From positions 91,278 through 155,277 of the forward strand of contig NW_008246116.1 of assembly GCF_000281045.1 (NCBI RefSeq): 64,000 nt of DNA. Direction: 5' to 3'. This DNA comes from Saprolegnia diclina VS20. Lineage: Eukaryota > Oomycota > Saprolegniomycetes > Saprolegniales > Saprolegniaceae. Within the stretch, counting starts at the first letter, position 1; every line of letters begins with the position of its first letter. Under the pieces are notes generated by a model that ran no database searches, was not told the origin of the DNA, and was given only the letters and a program-made list of their open reading frames with translations. Shown here in pieces: positions 32,797 through 43,621 of the stretch. The translations under genes and the position numbers were made by a program.

Positions 32797-35132
32797 CTAT
32801 TTGTACTTGTCCGAGATCCGCTCGAGCGTCGTCAGAATCGACTCCATCTCGTCGGCGGGGTTGACAGCGTGGTGGAGCTCTTTGAGCTTGAGCGGCTCTT
32901 GGTTGCCAGCGGTGGTGACGACCACGGACGGCGCCTTCGTGCGCAGGAGCGGGCTCGGTGCCCTGCGCGCTTCCAGCGTCGCAATGTACGCGTTGCGGTC
33001 GCGCAGCTGCATTTCCATGTGCTCGCGGTCCCTCTTCATGCGCTTGTACTTGCTCAGCTGGCTCTGGTACTGCCGCTGGAGGGTCTCAATCTCAGCCACG
33101 AGCTCCTTTGTGTGCGTCTCGACGACCCGCTGCATGTGCTGGAGCTGGGCTTCGTGGCCCGCACTGCCCTGCGCCATCGCCGACTGCACTTTGACGCGGA
33201 GCGACTCGTTCTCCTTCTTGAGCACATGATGCATCGACCGCGCGTCCCGGTACTTTTGTTCAAGCGCCTTGTACCCTTCTCGGTCGGCTTCGTACTTTTG
33301 AATCTATAAGTAGAGGTGAGACATGAGTGGTGGCTAGGGTTAGAGTGATGTACCTTGAGCTTGGCCGCTTGCACCATGGCGCGCATCGCAACAAGGTCTG
33401 TTCGGTCCTTCTTACTCTCGGCGAGCACGTCCGCAAGCCGCTTGTCGAGCGTCGACGTCTGCTCCGCCGCGCGCTGCTGCCGCTCCACGAGAGCGCGCAG
33501 CTTGAGTTCACTCGACTTGCGCTTGGCGACTTCAGCCTCCAGGCGCTGGATGGTCGATGATTGCTCGTCCACTTGTGTCGTGAGCCGCGGCAGATCCGCG
33601 GCCGCCGCTTTCTGCAACATCAGCGCCGCGTTTTGCGCCTGCAACGCCTCGAACTTGGCGACCACCGCCGCATGGGTCGCCTGCAACGACGCCAGTTGCG
33701 ACGCCGCATCGCTCGCTGCCGCCAATTGCTGCTCGTTCGTGCGCAGTTGCGTCTGAAGTTCGTGCACTTGTTGCTGCCACACCGCCTTGAGTTCGACTTG
33801 GCGCTCGAGGCGCGCGCACTCGGCACGAAGCGACTCTGTTTCGGCGCGTGCCGCCGCGAGCGCATCTTCGTCGCGGAAGAGCTCTTGGAACCCAACGTCC
33901 AAGTGGTGGTCGAGGAAGCCACGGCACTGCTGCAACTGCGCCAAGTCGTCTTGGGCAGTGGCGATCTCCTTTGTGAGCCGCGCGACCGTCGCTTCGAGCT
34001 GCTGGTTGGTGTGCACTAGCGCTGCATGCTTGCGGCTCTGGTCCTCGAGCTTGGCGTTGAGCGTAAAGATGCTGCGGTCCTTCTCCGCGATGGTCCGCGT
34101 GCTCTCGGCGAGCTGCGACTGCAGCGACGACGTGCGCTGCAAGAGGGTGTCCTTGTCGGCCTTGAACTGCGCTTCCAGGCGCGACTGGATCAGGCGCACT
34201 TCGTCGCGCAGCGTCTTGACAAGAATGGATTGCCCGGACGCGCTCGTGGCGGCGTGGGCCTGCTTGAGCCGCAGCGTCATCGACTCGAGCTGCTTGGTCG
34301 CGTCGTCGTACTTGGTCTTCCAGTTGGCTGCGTCGTTGGCCGAGGCAGCGCACGCGGTCGCGACAGCATCGTGCTCGGCACGGAGCGTCTCGAGCTGTGT
34401 GTGGAGGGACTCGAGAAGCGACTCTTTCGAGCGAATGGTGTCCTGCGCGGCTGCGAGGTCATTCGAGAGCTTCGACGTCGTCGTCGCGGTTGACACTTGT
34501 GCCGATGACGCCGTCGTGCGCAGCTCGCTGACGAGGTCATCTTTGGCCACGAGCTCCGTCTCGTACTCGCGCTTGAGCTCGCGGTTTGCGTGCACTTGGG
34601 CTTCGCACTCGGCCTGGAGCGTCGCGATCTGGCGCTTCCAGGTCTCTTCCTTCTGCTTGTAGCCTGTCTCGAGCGACTCGATCGCAGCGCTAAAGCCCTC
34701 GATGCTGTTGGCCGCGTCCTGAATCTGCACTTCGAGCTCACAGTTGTGCACTTGGAGCTCGCGCTTCTCGCGGCGGAGGCGCTCGACCTCGTCCATGAAG
34801 TCGTTGCGAGACGCCGACGCGCCGAGGGCCTTGGGCGGCGTCTGGAACGTCGAGCCGTTCGCAGCCTGCTGTTCACCGAGTAGCCTACAGACAAGGCCAT
34901 GAGGCGAAGACTGGCGAGGACGCGAATACCTTCGGAGGCGGTCCATCTCGGCGGCCTGCTGCACCTCGCGCTGGCGCAGGACGTGGAGCTGCTTGGCGAG
35001 CATGTCGATCTGGGCCTTCTCAGGGGATGGAGAGACAGGAGACCGCGCCGGCGACGCCGACTCGGCCGTCGGCGGCGTCACGTACGACGGACTGCCAGGT
35101 CGCCGCGTCGTCCGCTGTGGCGTGGCGTACAT
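32797..35132 (-). CDS. Long coiled-coil protein
   Basis: Three exons, 35132-34930, 34884-33354 and 33303-32797, encode 746 residues. The first 50 residues are Pro/Ser/Thr/Arg-rich (TPPTAESASPARSPVSPSPE). Nearly all the rest is heptad-patterned coiled coil rich in Ala, Gln, Leu, Glu, Arg and Lys. The end has an Ala/Pro/Ser break and a short final helix. No catalytic domain or motor was seen. The layout is that of a centrosomal, basal-body or Golgi scaffold, which cannot be narrowed further. The first intron (45 nt) lacks an in-frame stop. The ATG at 35132 is the first in frame; upstream codons have no Met. Confidence 0.85.
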
Positions 35133-36008
35133 CGTGTAAAACCAAAAATCGCTTGGGTTAAATTCATTCAAATCGTGAGCCCGTCATGGCGCTTTCAATA
35201 AAAAACAAAACATTTGACTTGACATTAGTATTAAACATAGAATCGTTGAATTGTACGACGCGTTTTGGAGGGAGATGGCGGGGTAAAAGAGGGCGCCAAT
35301 ATCGTCGTCGCTGATTGGCTGTAACGATGACACGGGCACGTTTGATTGGTCGCCGCTTTTCGTTTGGCGCGCGCACCAGTCAGCGCCTGGGAGACGCCGT
35401 CAACGGCCTTACGCCACCTTGCCCGTCAGCGCTGAAGGCAACACTAAAGACTTAACGACTATGAACTGCCACACAGTGCACTAGGGCTATGGTTCGATAT
35501 GTGTACATATTGTCTGCGTGTGGACCGGTGGACGTAACTGTCGAAAGGCAGGTGGTCGCGTCCCGCGCTCTGGCTTGTGATCCAAGCAGAGGTGAGAACA
35601 TGCAGCATTCACAGTCCTTGGTCTGGTTCTTGGTGCTTCAAATAGGGTATACTTAGTATCCGAATCGCAATAAGAGCCCCGGCGCCTTCGTGCGACCAGC
35701 GCGCGGGAAGATACTTAGTACGGACTAGGCTCAGACCTGTTGCATACCATAGTTGTATGATGGCATGGAGGTGGCGATACAAGGTCCGCCAGTACAAATG
35801 CATTCTTGTACCACCGAGCTCGCAGACAAGCGCTAACTTAGTAGACAAATGAGAATGGAAGATTTCGCAGTGGCATGGAAGATCTCAGCTCGCCCTGCCG
35901 CCCAAATCATCGATTCGCGCGCGACGAAAAATCCAACGTGATTGGCCAATATCCCGCACAGAGATCGTAAGAGATACCTATTTTCATCCAATCATATCGT
36001 CATCCGCG
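35133..36008. other. Divergent intergenic region
   Basis: About 875 bp between the coiled-coil gene (minus) and the next plus-strand gene. Short open frames are present but none has splice or composition support. Confidence 0.4.
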
Positions 36009-36651
36009 ATGCCTTTCGCCAAATCACAACCCGTTCTCCTAAACGAGCTTTCGGCGATGTGGCGGATCGTCCAGCTGGTGCTGCCAGCGTACGACGCGAC
36101 CATGGATCTGCTTCGCCAAGCGATGACGGTGACCGAGTGCTTGCGCGACGACTTGTCGTTTGATCGTCTGCAGCAAGTCGGTGCAGTCTCGGTCGACGCC
36201 TTAGAGCCACCGATCGATTCGACGTCGCGCTCGAGCTTCAACGTGGCCGACCCGCCTGTCTGCACCAGCCGCATGAGCGCGTACAAATTTGAGACCGGCG
36301 TGTCAAGGTACGACGACGGCGATTGCTATGCCAAGAGCATCTTGTCGGTCGCGTGGCACCCAGCGTGCGACGTGCCCATCGACGTCACGCCGCACCTCCA
36401 AGAACGCGAGGTCGACGACTTCCTTGCCACAATTCGCGGTCATCAATGCACGGCCATGACAGCTACATGAATGTCCCGTTCCCGTCGTGCGCGGTCGTAT
36501 GTTGGCCCAAGCTATTCGGACTTGCAACTGCACTGCATGCCTAACGCAGGACGCCCATGACGACACGAAGGGCGCTCTGCGACTCGGACTCAGCGTCCAT
36601 CGGCTGCTTTTCGGGACCGTTGCGACCTGTGTGCAACAAGCAAAATCTTAG
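36009..36651 (+). CDS. Unrecognised two-exon protein
   Basis: Exons 36009-36410 and 36463-36651, with a 52-nt intron (GTCGAC...GACAG), give 196 residues. Reading straight through the intron instead gives a stop at 36470. The spliced product stays open and coding-like to 36651 (QDAHDDTKGALRLGLSVHRL, ending VQQAKS). The protein is helical at the N-terminus (LLNELSAMWRIVQLVLPAYD) with a central stretch DGDCYAKSILSVAWHPACDV. The second exon has the cysteines of TCNCTAC. I do not recognise the family. The alternative unspliced form would be 153 residues. Confidence 0.55.
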
Positions 36652-36745
36652 CCCCAGTCACCTGCGCGCCTTGACCTGGTGCTGCCACGTTGCATTATCC
36701 GGATGTTTACGGATACGACAATCGGCCGCAGTTGGCACTTTCAAG

Positions 36746-38035
36746 ATGGCCACCACCATTCCCATGGCCACCGCGGTCGGAGGCAGCCACGAACTCTTGG
36801 CAGCCATCGCCAACTACGTACCCAGTGCTACGGCCTTGCGTGCGCTCTTGGAAGCGCTGCCACCCGACTTCTTCAGCGACACGCGGGTCGGCAGCCTCCG
36901 CAACCCGTGGCCCGGCGTCCTCTGTCTCCTCCAGCATCCGCAACTAGACCCAAGCACGCTCTGGCCAACGCTGCAATTCAAGGCTGTCGCAGCTGTGTTG
37001 GACCCGCAGGGCAAACGCAATGTGTGGTTGTGCCCGGAGCTTCGGCCGCTCTGGGCCGCGGGCGTTGACGTGACCATGGAGTCCATGGACGCGCGCCAAG
37101 TCGACGGCCTTTGCAAAGCGCAGCCACGCCTGCTTGACGCTGATATCATGTGCTCGCTGACGCCCATGACGGTCAACATCGCTAGCGGCGTCTGGACCAG
37201 CTGTACGCTCTCTCTTTCGTTATCTAAAAGCCAAGATGACATCCTGCGCATGGCGTCCATCCTGGCGTCCACGCCGTCACTACGCCGCGTCACGCTCGAC
37301 CTCTCGCAGATTGCGTATGCTCGCGTCATGGAGTGTGAGGAGCACGGGGAAGTGTACCGGTCCTACGGCGCTCCACTGCCTGCCGATCTCGAGCCACACG
37401 TGTGGGCTGCCCTCGCAGCATCACAAGCCGTCGATGTCACCTTCCTCGGCGGCAACCTCTTGGCGACACCCAACGGCATTGCATCGGCAATCCAATGGCT
37501 TGCGTCTTGTCGTATCCGGTGTCTCTGCCTTGCTGACGTTAACGTCGAGGTCAACGGCGTCGGTGCCCTCATGACGGCCATGCGCAACTGCACCACGCTC
37601 TCGCACCTCGAGCTCAGCTACGATCACACGCTTCTACCGGCGCTCTTATCCATGTCGCTGCCACGTCATGTGCGCCGTCTGCGCTTGTTTGTGAGCGAGC
37701 CGCATTCCCCCGACTCGATCTGCCACCGGATCACGACACTTTCAGTGCCCTGCGGCGTCGCTCAGTTTTTAGCCTCGGCCATTGCGGCCTCTGCCTTGAC
37801 CTTCTTGTCCATCGACGTCGACGGCTGTGGCGACGAGAGTACCGCTGCAATTTTGTCAATGGTGCTGACGCAACTGCCGGACCTCGCACACTTGGAATTG
37901 GTCCGCTTTCGAAGAGGCCCGCAGGTCAAGCTCGTGCTGGAAGCGGGCGCGGCTCGGCTCGCAGCGCTCGCTTCCGTGCGGTTCCACGAGCTCGCAGAAG
38001 ACATTTTCGACACGTATGGCGCGTCCGACTACTAG
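36746..38035 (+). CDS. F-box/LRR-like protein
   Basis: Single exon, 429 residues, starting 95 bp after the preceding gene. The N-terminal ELLAAIANYVPSATALRALL resembles the F-box-like helical opening of many oomycete leucine-rich proteins. The rest has irregular leucine-rich repeats, for example PSLRRVTLDLSQIAYAR, TTLSHLELSYDHTLLPALL and PDLAHLELVRFRRG. Such proteins can act as ubiquitin-ligase substrate receptors, but the F-box match is weak and function is inferred only from shape. The frame is open upstream of the chosen ATG; the start at 36746 best fits the family pattern. Confidence 0.65.
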   Translation: MATTIPMATAVGGSHELLAAIANYVPSATALRALLEALPPDFFSDTRVGSLRNPWPGVLCLLQHPQLDPSTLWPTLQFKAVAAVLDPQGKRNVWLCPELRPLWAAGVDVTMESMDARQVDGLCKAQPRLLDADIMCSLTPMTVNIASGVWTSCTLSLSLSKSQDDILRMASILASTPSLRRVTLDLSQIAYARVMECEEHGEVYRSYGAPLPADLEPHVWAALAASQAVDVTFLGGNLLATPNGIASAIQWLASCRIRCLCLADVNVEVNGVGALMTAMRNCTTLSHLELSYDHTLLPALLSMSLPRHVRRLRLFVSEPHSPDSICHRITTLSVPCGVAQFLASAIAASALTFLSIDVDGCGDESTAAILSMVLTQLPDLAHLELVRFRRGPQVKLVLEAGAARLAALASVRFHELAEDIFDTYGASDY

Positions 38036-38425
38036 CGTAATGCCATCAGTCGTCTTTGTATATTGCATTTGGTATTTTTAATCATTATTGCCAAGGTGCC
38101 TTGGTCGAATTGCTACCAAAGACAGTGACAGACGAGCATCATCATCACCCTGGCGCATTTGAGCTTTGGTGCCCGGTCACCGGTGGGGCGCTCGCACATG
38201 CCTCCTTCGCACCGACGAAGATACGCCGTTGGATATCCAATCGGGCGTTCTTTCCGAAGGTCCAACGACTGCGAAGGTCGGCTCAAGGAGGGTCCAGCAT
38301 ATTGTTAATACACTGTTTACGGACATTCGATTTGGTGCAGTGCGTCATCCACGAGTCGCCACGTCAGATCTCTCACAGGGCGTCAAAAGCAGAATAGCAT
38401 GGTCATGTGCATTTCAAGTGTCAAC
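38036..38425. other. Convergent intergenic interval
   Basis: About 390 bp between the converging 3' ends of the LRR gene and PRMT7. It contains 3' UTRs and nothing else that I can support. Confidence 0.45.
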
Positions 38426-40708
38426 TTAAGCGTTTTCGACGCCAAATGCGTACTCGAGCGTGCCCTCGGAGGCTTCGAGGTGCACGGCGCACGCCAAAAT
38501 GCTCTTGTCCGTCGACGGCATCAGCGGGAGGAACCGGACGGCTTGCTTGGCCTCGACCTGCGACGGGCCGGTCGCCACCACGTGCTCCTTGTCGCCGTTG
38601 AGGTCGTACTCGACCCAGAGGATGACGGCGTTCATGACAACGTCCTTGTTTGTAATGGGCTCGGTCCATCGGTTGGTATACGACTCGATGCGCTCCGAAA
38701 AGCGCAGTGGCAGCACTTCAAAGGGTGCTGTCGCCGGCGTGTACGGGTACATGTACGTCGGGAACGGGAAGTCCCGGCGGAGGTACCCACCCTGGAGCGC
38801 ATCAAACGCGGTGTGGTCAAAGCCACTGACGCTCGCGACCTGCCCAAAGCACTCGTGGAGGTGCTCGAACGCAACGCCCATGGCCATGACACGGCCGACG
38901 CGCGGCACAATCGCCGCGTTTTGCGACAACAAGTCTAGTAAACATAGACAATATTGTCCACGAACGCACCCAATCAGACATACCGTGGACGGCCGACCGG
39001 CGGTACCAAAAGTTGAGGCCTTGCCAGATCGGGAGGTTTTGCATCGCATAGTAGAAGGGTTCGCCGACGAGCACATCGACGGGCGCCGCCGTGTGCAAGT
39101 GCTCGTGCAAAAGACCCTTGACGCCCGAGTGGAGGATCGTGATGGCGTCGCTCAGGTCGTTGCCGCCCACGAGCTGCTGGAAGATGCGCGATGACACTTC
39201 CTTGGACTCGATCGACGTGACCGACGACGATGTGCTCGCCGACACAAGGGCGCAGATCGACCCGTCGCTAATGTCGAGGACGTTGGAGGTCGGTGTCGTC
39301 ACCGCAGCGATGGCCTCGCGGTACGCCGCCGTGCGCGCACGATTGTTGAGCATGCTCAGCCGCTCGGCGTTGCAGATGAGGTGCAGTCCGCACACGCACG
39401 GTGGCACGTCGTGGTCGACCTTGAGCTTCTTGGGCGGCGAGAGCGGGGCGTGGACTTGGAACCAGACGCGGAGAGAATCGTGGAGCGTCACGAGGCTGAG
39501 CACATCGCCTGGCGACACGCGGCGCTGCGCAGCCAACGGGAACGCCACGGGCACCCAGTGGTCTTGCCACTTTTGCACGCCCGGCACCGTCGAGTACGTC
39601 ACACCGTCGCCCAAGTCGACCGTCCAGCACATGACGACGGCGTCCAGTGACCCTTCGCGCGTAATTGCGACGCTGGTGAGGGCGTCGGTTGTGATCGAAG
39701 CGGCGACCGGCGCGTGGCGCGTAAAGTCGAGCGTGAGCACATCCACCGAGTCGGACAAGTCGATCGGCGCGAGATGGTCGTTGGTCGTGTGCAGCGGCAG
39801 CGCGACGCGGCCGCCCGTGCACGTCCACGCTACGTCGTTGCGGGCGAGGCGGACGGTCTCCGACAGGCGTGTGCCCGCCACCGAGTTCATGCGGAAGAGT
39901 GCTTCGCTCTGCACAAGCTTGGCGTGGACCGTTGCGAGGCGCGGGATGATCACGGGATCGTCGCGCACGAGGAGGTGTTCGCGCGCGTGCTGGAGCGTCG
40001 GCAAGATGCCTTCGCCGAGGAGGAGCGAGTCAAAGAGCTCGGACACGAGCATGTCGGCGCGGACCGGCATGTCCTCGGGAATGCGCAGGTCCGTCGACCG
40101 CTTGGGCAGCACTGTGATGATCGACTCGAAGCCGTTGTCGGCCGTGACACTGGACGCGATCTCGGCCATCGTCTCAAACATCTCGCACGCGTACACGTGG
40201 GCGGCGCCGTGCTTGGCCGCCAGCATGGCCTAATGATACATGCGTCGTGAGGACGACGATGAGACGTAAGGATTCGGTCTCGTACGAGGAGGCCTGTGCC
40301 CGTGCCAATGTCGAGCACGATCGGCGCGCGCTGGTGCTTGGCCGTAAAGGCGGCGATGCCATGGCGAATGCCATGCTCGTAGGCTGCGTTGCGATCGGCA
40401 TCGCGGAGCATCGAGGTCATCTGGCTCATGGACACGACGTTCTTGTACGTCTCGGCGGCGTCCTCTTCCTCGACCCACATGAGGCCGCCGGCCTCCGGGT
40501 TCAAGCGCGACGCGAGCACGACGCTGGACGACCCCTCGATGAGCTCGCCGCTGTCTTCGTCCACATACGAGTAGGGCATGCTCGTGACGATGGTCTCTTC
40601 CGCGCTCGCCGTGTCGAGGATGTCCTCGAGGTTGGGCGCCGCTGCGTCGTCCGCCTTGAAGTCCTCGCCGACGACCGCGCCGCTGTACTTGTCCGCGCCG
40701 TTGTACAT
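38426..40708 (-). CDS. PRMT7: Protein arginine methyltransferase 7
   Basis: Three exons, 40708-40286, 40229-38984 and 38934-38426, encode 725 residues, a usual PRMT7 length. The N-terminal half has the PRMT core: MLRDADRNAAYEHGIR (helix before motif I), VLDIGTGTGLL (motif I, SAM binding) ending at the first intron, and the double-E loop SELFDSLLLGEG near 40010-40050. The C-terminal half repeats the fold in degenerate form, starting near LSMLNNRARTAAYREAI, as expected for the tandem PRMT7 pseudodimer. The family makes monomethylarginine on histones and RNA-processing proteins. A foldback DNA element lies 32 bp upstream of the start codon. Confidence 0.93.
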
Positions 40709-40739
40709 CTCAAAAAATGAAAAATCATTGGCCGAGTCA

Positions 40740-40904
40740 GTTTGTCCCAGTTTGCACTTTGGGACAAATTATTGCAAACTGGGTTCATGCTAATGGAACA
40801 AACCCGCGCGCAGGAAATAAAATTATTTCCTGTGCGCGGTTTCCCACCCCGACATTTAATGTCGGGGTGGGAAAGGTTTGCCCCAGTTTGCACTTGGGAC
40901 AAAC
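40740..40904. repeat. Foldback/MITE-like element with nested hairpins
   Basis: The 165-bp element is bounded by two related copies of about 29 bp (40740-40769 and 40876-40904), each itself near-palindromic with arms GTTTGTCCC and GGGACAAA(C). Inside are two further inverted repeats. One is at 40804-40839, with 17-bp arms (CCGCGCGCAGGAAATAA and its complement with one mismatch). The other is at 40840-40874, with perfect 17-bp arms (TTTCCCACCCCGACATT) around a single T. It carries no ORF. It lies between the PRMT7 start codon and the 3' end of the next gene, so in the PRMT7 promoter/5' UTR. No target-site duplication could be identified. Confidence 0.75.
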
Positions 40905-41036
40905 GATGATTGCCCATCGCAGCTCATCGCACCCGATCTTGACTACTGGTTGCGATGTCGCAGCAATGGAAAACACTCGACTTCTGCACAGCTCGACTAC
41001 TAGTGTTCATTAGAGGTACAGGCTCTGTCGTTCGCT

Positions 41037-43129
41037 CTACTTGGTGTACGTCCGGCGGCCACCAAACTTGGCCTGGATCGCAGTCGAGACCACGTCATGG
41101 AGGCGCGTCTCGAGGTCGTCCGACCACATTTCGTTGGCCGGGTGGTCTACAGGCGCATCACATAACTCAGTTGTCTGCGATTCAACAAGCGTTGGATGGT
41201 CGTACCGCGCAGCTGCTGCAAAAGCGCCGGCTCGTCGGCGTCGAGCGTCGCCATCACATGCCGGACAACGTCCCACACCGGCACGGGGTTCGGCAGACGC
41301 AAGATGAACTGGTTGGCAATGATGTACGCGCCAACAACGATCGCCGCGTCGTCTTCACGCTGGAACGGGCGCTATTCGTCCAAGCGCTAAGAAATGAGTT
41401 TTGCAATGGGATGCGTACTTGGTTGAAAAATTGCTGCACGAGCTCGCGCGAGTCGAGGACGTCTTGGTCTTCGGGCTCGGTTTCGAGGCCAAAGCCCTTC
41501 GCCAGCGTCACATTGCCGTGGACGACGTGGCCGTCAATGATCGTCGCGCGGATGTGCTGCATGCACTTCCACAGCGCCGCCTTCTGGAACGGCGGGCCTC
41601 GGACTGACGCGCCGGGCGCCAAGCAGTCGATCGGCGGGTACACCTACACGAGCCCTATCGTTAGCGCCTGGAGCGATTTGTCATGGGCTTACGCGACGGA
41701 GGTTGAGGCCCGAGTCGAGGGACACGTGGTCGTCGACCATCGACAAGAGCGACTCTTGAAAGGCTACGCCGTAGGTGTTGTAGTTTACAGCATCTCCATG
41801 TGACGGACGGTACCGCTCGCAACGTCTTCTTTGCCCGGCGTGTCAGCCAGCACAATCGAAGAGAGCGACGTGTCCCCGCGCTTGGCCGAGAACTGCGTCG
41901 AGCGCTCCATCAAATTGGCGTGGCCGCTAAAGCTCGTGCGCGCGGCTTTCGGCAGCTTGATGGCCTGGATGAGACTCTCGACCACCATCGTGTGGGCCGA
42001 CAGGTCGTCGTAGACGACAATGGCCTTTTGGCCGTCGCGGAGCCAGCTCTCGGCGATCGTGCAGCCCGCAAAGGGCGCGAGGTACTGCATGATGAGCGGC
42101 TGGCGGTCGTCGGCGGCGACAAGCGTCGTGTACTGGAGCGCGTCGAGGTCGCGGAGGAGCTGCACGATCTGGTTGACGCGCGCCGGGCTCTTGCCGACGG
42201 CCACGTACACAAAGCGGGGCATCTCCGAGAGGTTTGTGGCGTGTTTCTTGATCTGCTGGGCAATCATATCGATGACAAGCCGCGTCTTGCCGCTGCCACT
42301 ACACACACGCCACCACGATGGGCAACTCTACGCATATTGTCGAGTCTACCGCGGCCCGAGCACGGCAAAACGCTGGCCAAAGGCAAGCGGGTGGAGGCAG
42401 TCGATGACATGGATGCCCGTTTCCCACGGGTGCTTGAGCAGTCCGCGCTCCATCATGGTCGGAATCGCAGCGCGCATGCACGTGTGCGTGACAGCAGCGT
42501 CGACGGGTCCCTTGTTGTCCATGGACTTGCCGAGCGGGTCGATCACCTACGGCATGTGCATGTGATGCAAGGCGATTGAACAAAGCGCTGTCGTACGCGG
42601 CCGAGAAGCCCATCGCCCACGGGGATGCGGAGGTTGTTGTCGGCGAGCTCCACGTGCATGCCAAGCGAGAGCTGGCTCGCATCGCCAAAGACAGCAATAC
42701 GCGCGCGCTTCTTGGCCAAGTCGAGAACGATCCCTTGCCCGACCTAGGACAAGCGCGATGGCATCCAGATAGACGTACTAGTGGAGGAAGACGACGTACC
42801 AACTGACCATCTTCGTCAAAGATGTGGACCGTGGAGTTGAGCGACGCGTGCTTGAGGCCTGAGACGACGCCGACGCCTTGGGTCAGCGCTAAGAGGAGGC
42901 CCGACTCGGCGAGTTCGTCGCCTTCGCGCATGATGGCCTCTTCGAGCTGGATCTCGACGGCCGACTTTGCTTCAAGCGAGCTGCGAGCGATCTTGAGGAG
43001 CGCATCCTCTTCTGCCTGGGTGTAGCCATAGGACGAAGACGTCGAGAAGCCGCGGAGCATGCGCGCCGGCGAGCGCGTCGCCCGGCGCGCCATGGCGCCG
43101 ACGGACAGTGTCACAGCCTTGCGTAGCAT
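41037..43129 (-). CDS. Divergent mitochondrial-type F1-ATPase alpha-subunit paralog
   Basis: Eight exons: 43129-42800, 42743-42597, 42546-42350, 42298-41814, 41763-41693, 41643-41419, 41371-41206 and 41146-41037. The product is 576 residues. The N-terminus is Arg/Ser/Ala-rich (MLRKAVTLSVGAMARRATRS), a likely mitochondrial presequence. Family landmarks are GVGVVSGL with the beta-barrel domain, DGLLGRVIDPLGKSMDNKGP, and the fixed HPWETGIHVIDCLHPLAFGQR. The Walker A loop is GPRGSGKT, split by an intron, and a YDDLSAH motif follows near 42020. The usual alpha P-loop is GDRQTGKT, and the normally invariant segments after YDDLSKHA are poorly conserved. So this is a paralog and probably not the core alpha subunit. 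Confidence 0.82.
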
Positions 43130-43621
43130 CTCGTGTGTGGTGCTCGTGGTGATTGGCTCGTGGCTGCAAATCCGGATTCCACCGGATACGCGTCATGGTT
43201 GTCTGAATTCGCTTAGCCAAGTACAGGCACAAGAGCGCGCTTTTGTGGAGGCCCATCAGAGGCCATGCGTGTGCTGCATGCACAGGTAAGGAGGTCAAGA
43301 GCATATTCAAACCGGGACTGACATTGTATTTGTTGGCATAGTTCGTGCACCGGAATGCTAGAAGAAGCGCAATGCACACGCTGACGAGTCGAGACCTTGG
43401 GCGGTTTGCGTTTGCGCCGCCGTCATCCGGAAATCGGCACCAATAACCGGATATCGCACGTGTGCAAAGGCCTTTGGAGTGGGCACAAGAGCTTTCTGAT
43501 GCTTGCACTGAGTCATTCCACAGCCATTATGTTCAAGTACTTAGGCAAGAGCTTCTCAGCGCCCTCCTCACAACCAACAACAACCCTGCCTTTGAGACCA
43601 ATCGGAGATCGAATATGAGTG
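43130..43621. promoter_or_regulatory. Divergent intergenic region; left edge of inverted duplication
   Basis: Separates the divergent ATPase paralog and PARP copy 1. From about 43325 rightwards the sequence is homologous, in inverted orientation, to the flank of PARP copy 2 (down to about 57750). The matches include GGCATAGTTCGTGCACCGGA and CCGGAAATCGGCACCAATAA. Confidence 0.6.

Noticed and set aside
33561-34662. Overlapping plus-strand open frames
   Set aside because: Antisense of the coiled-coil gene; Ser/Arg/Leu-rich shadow sequence.
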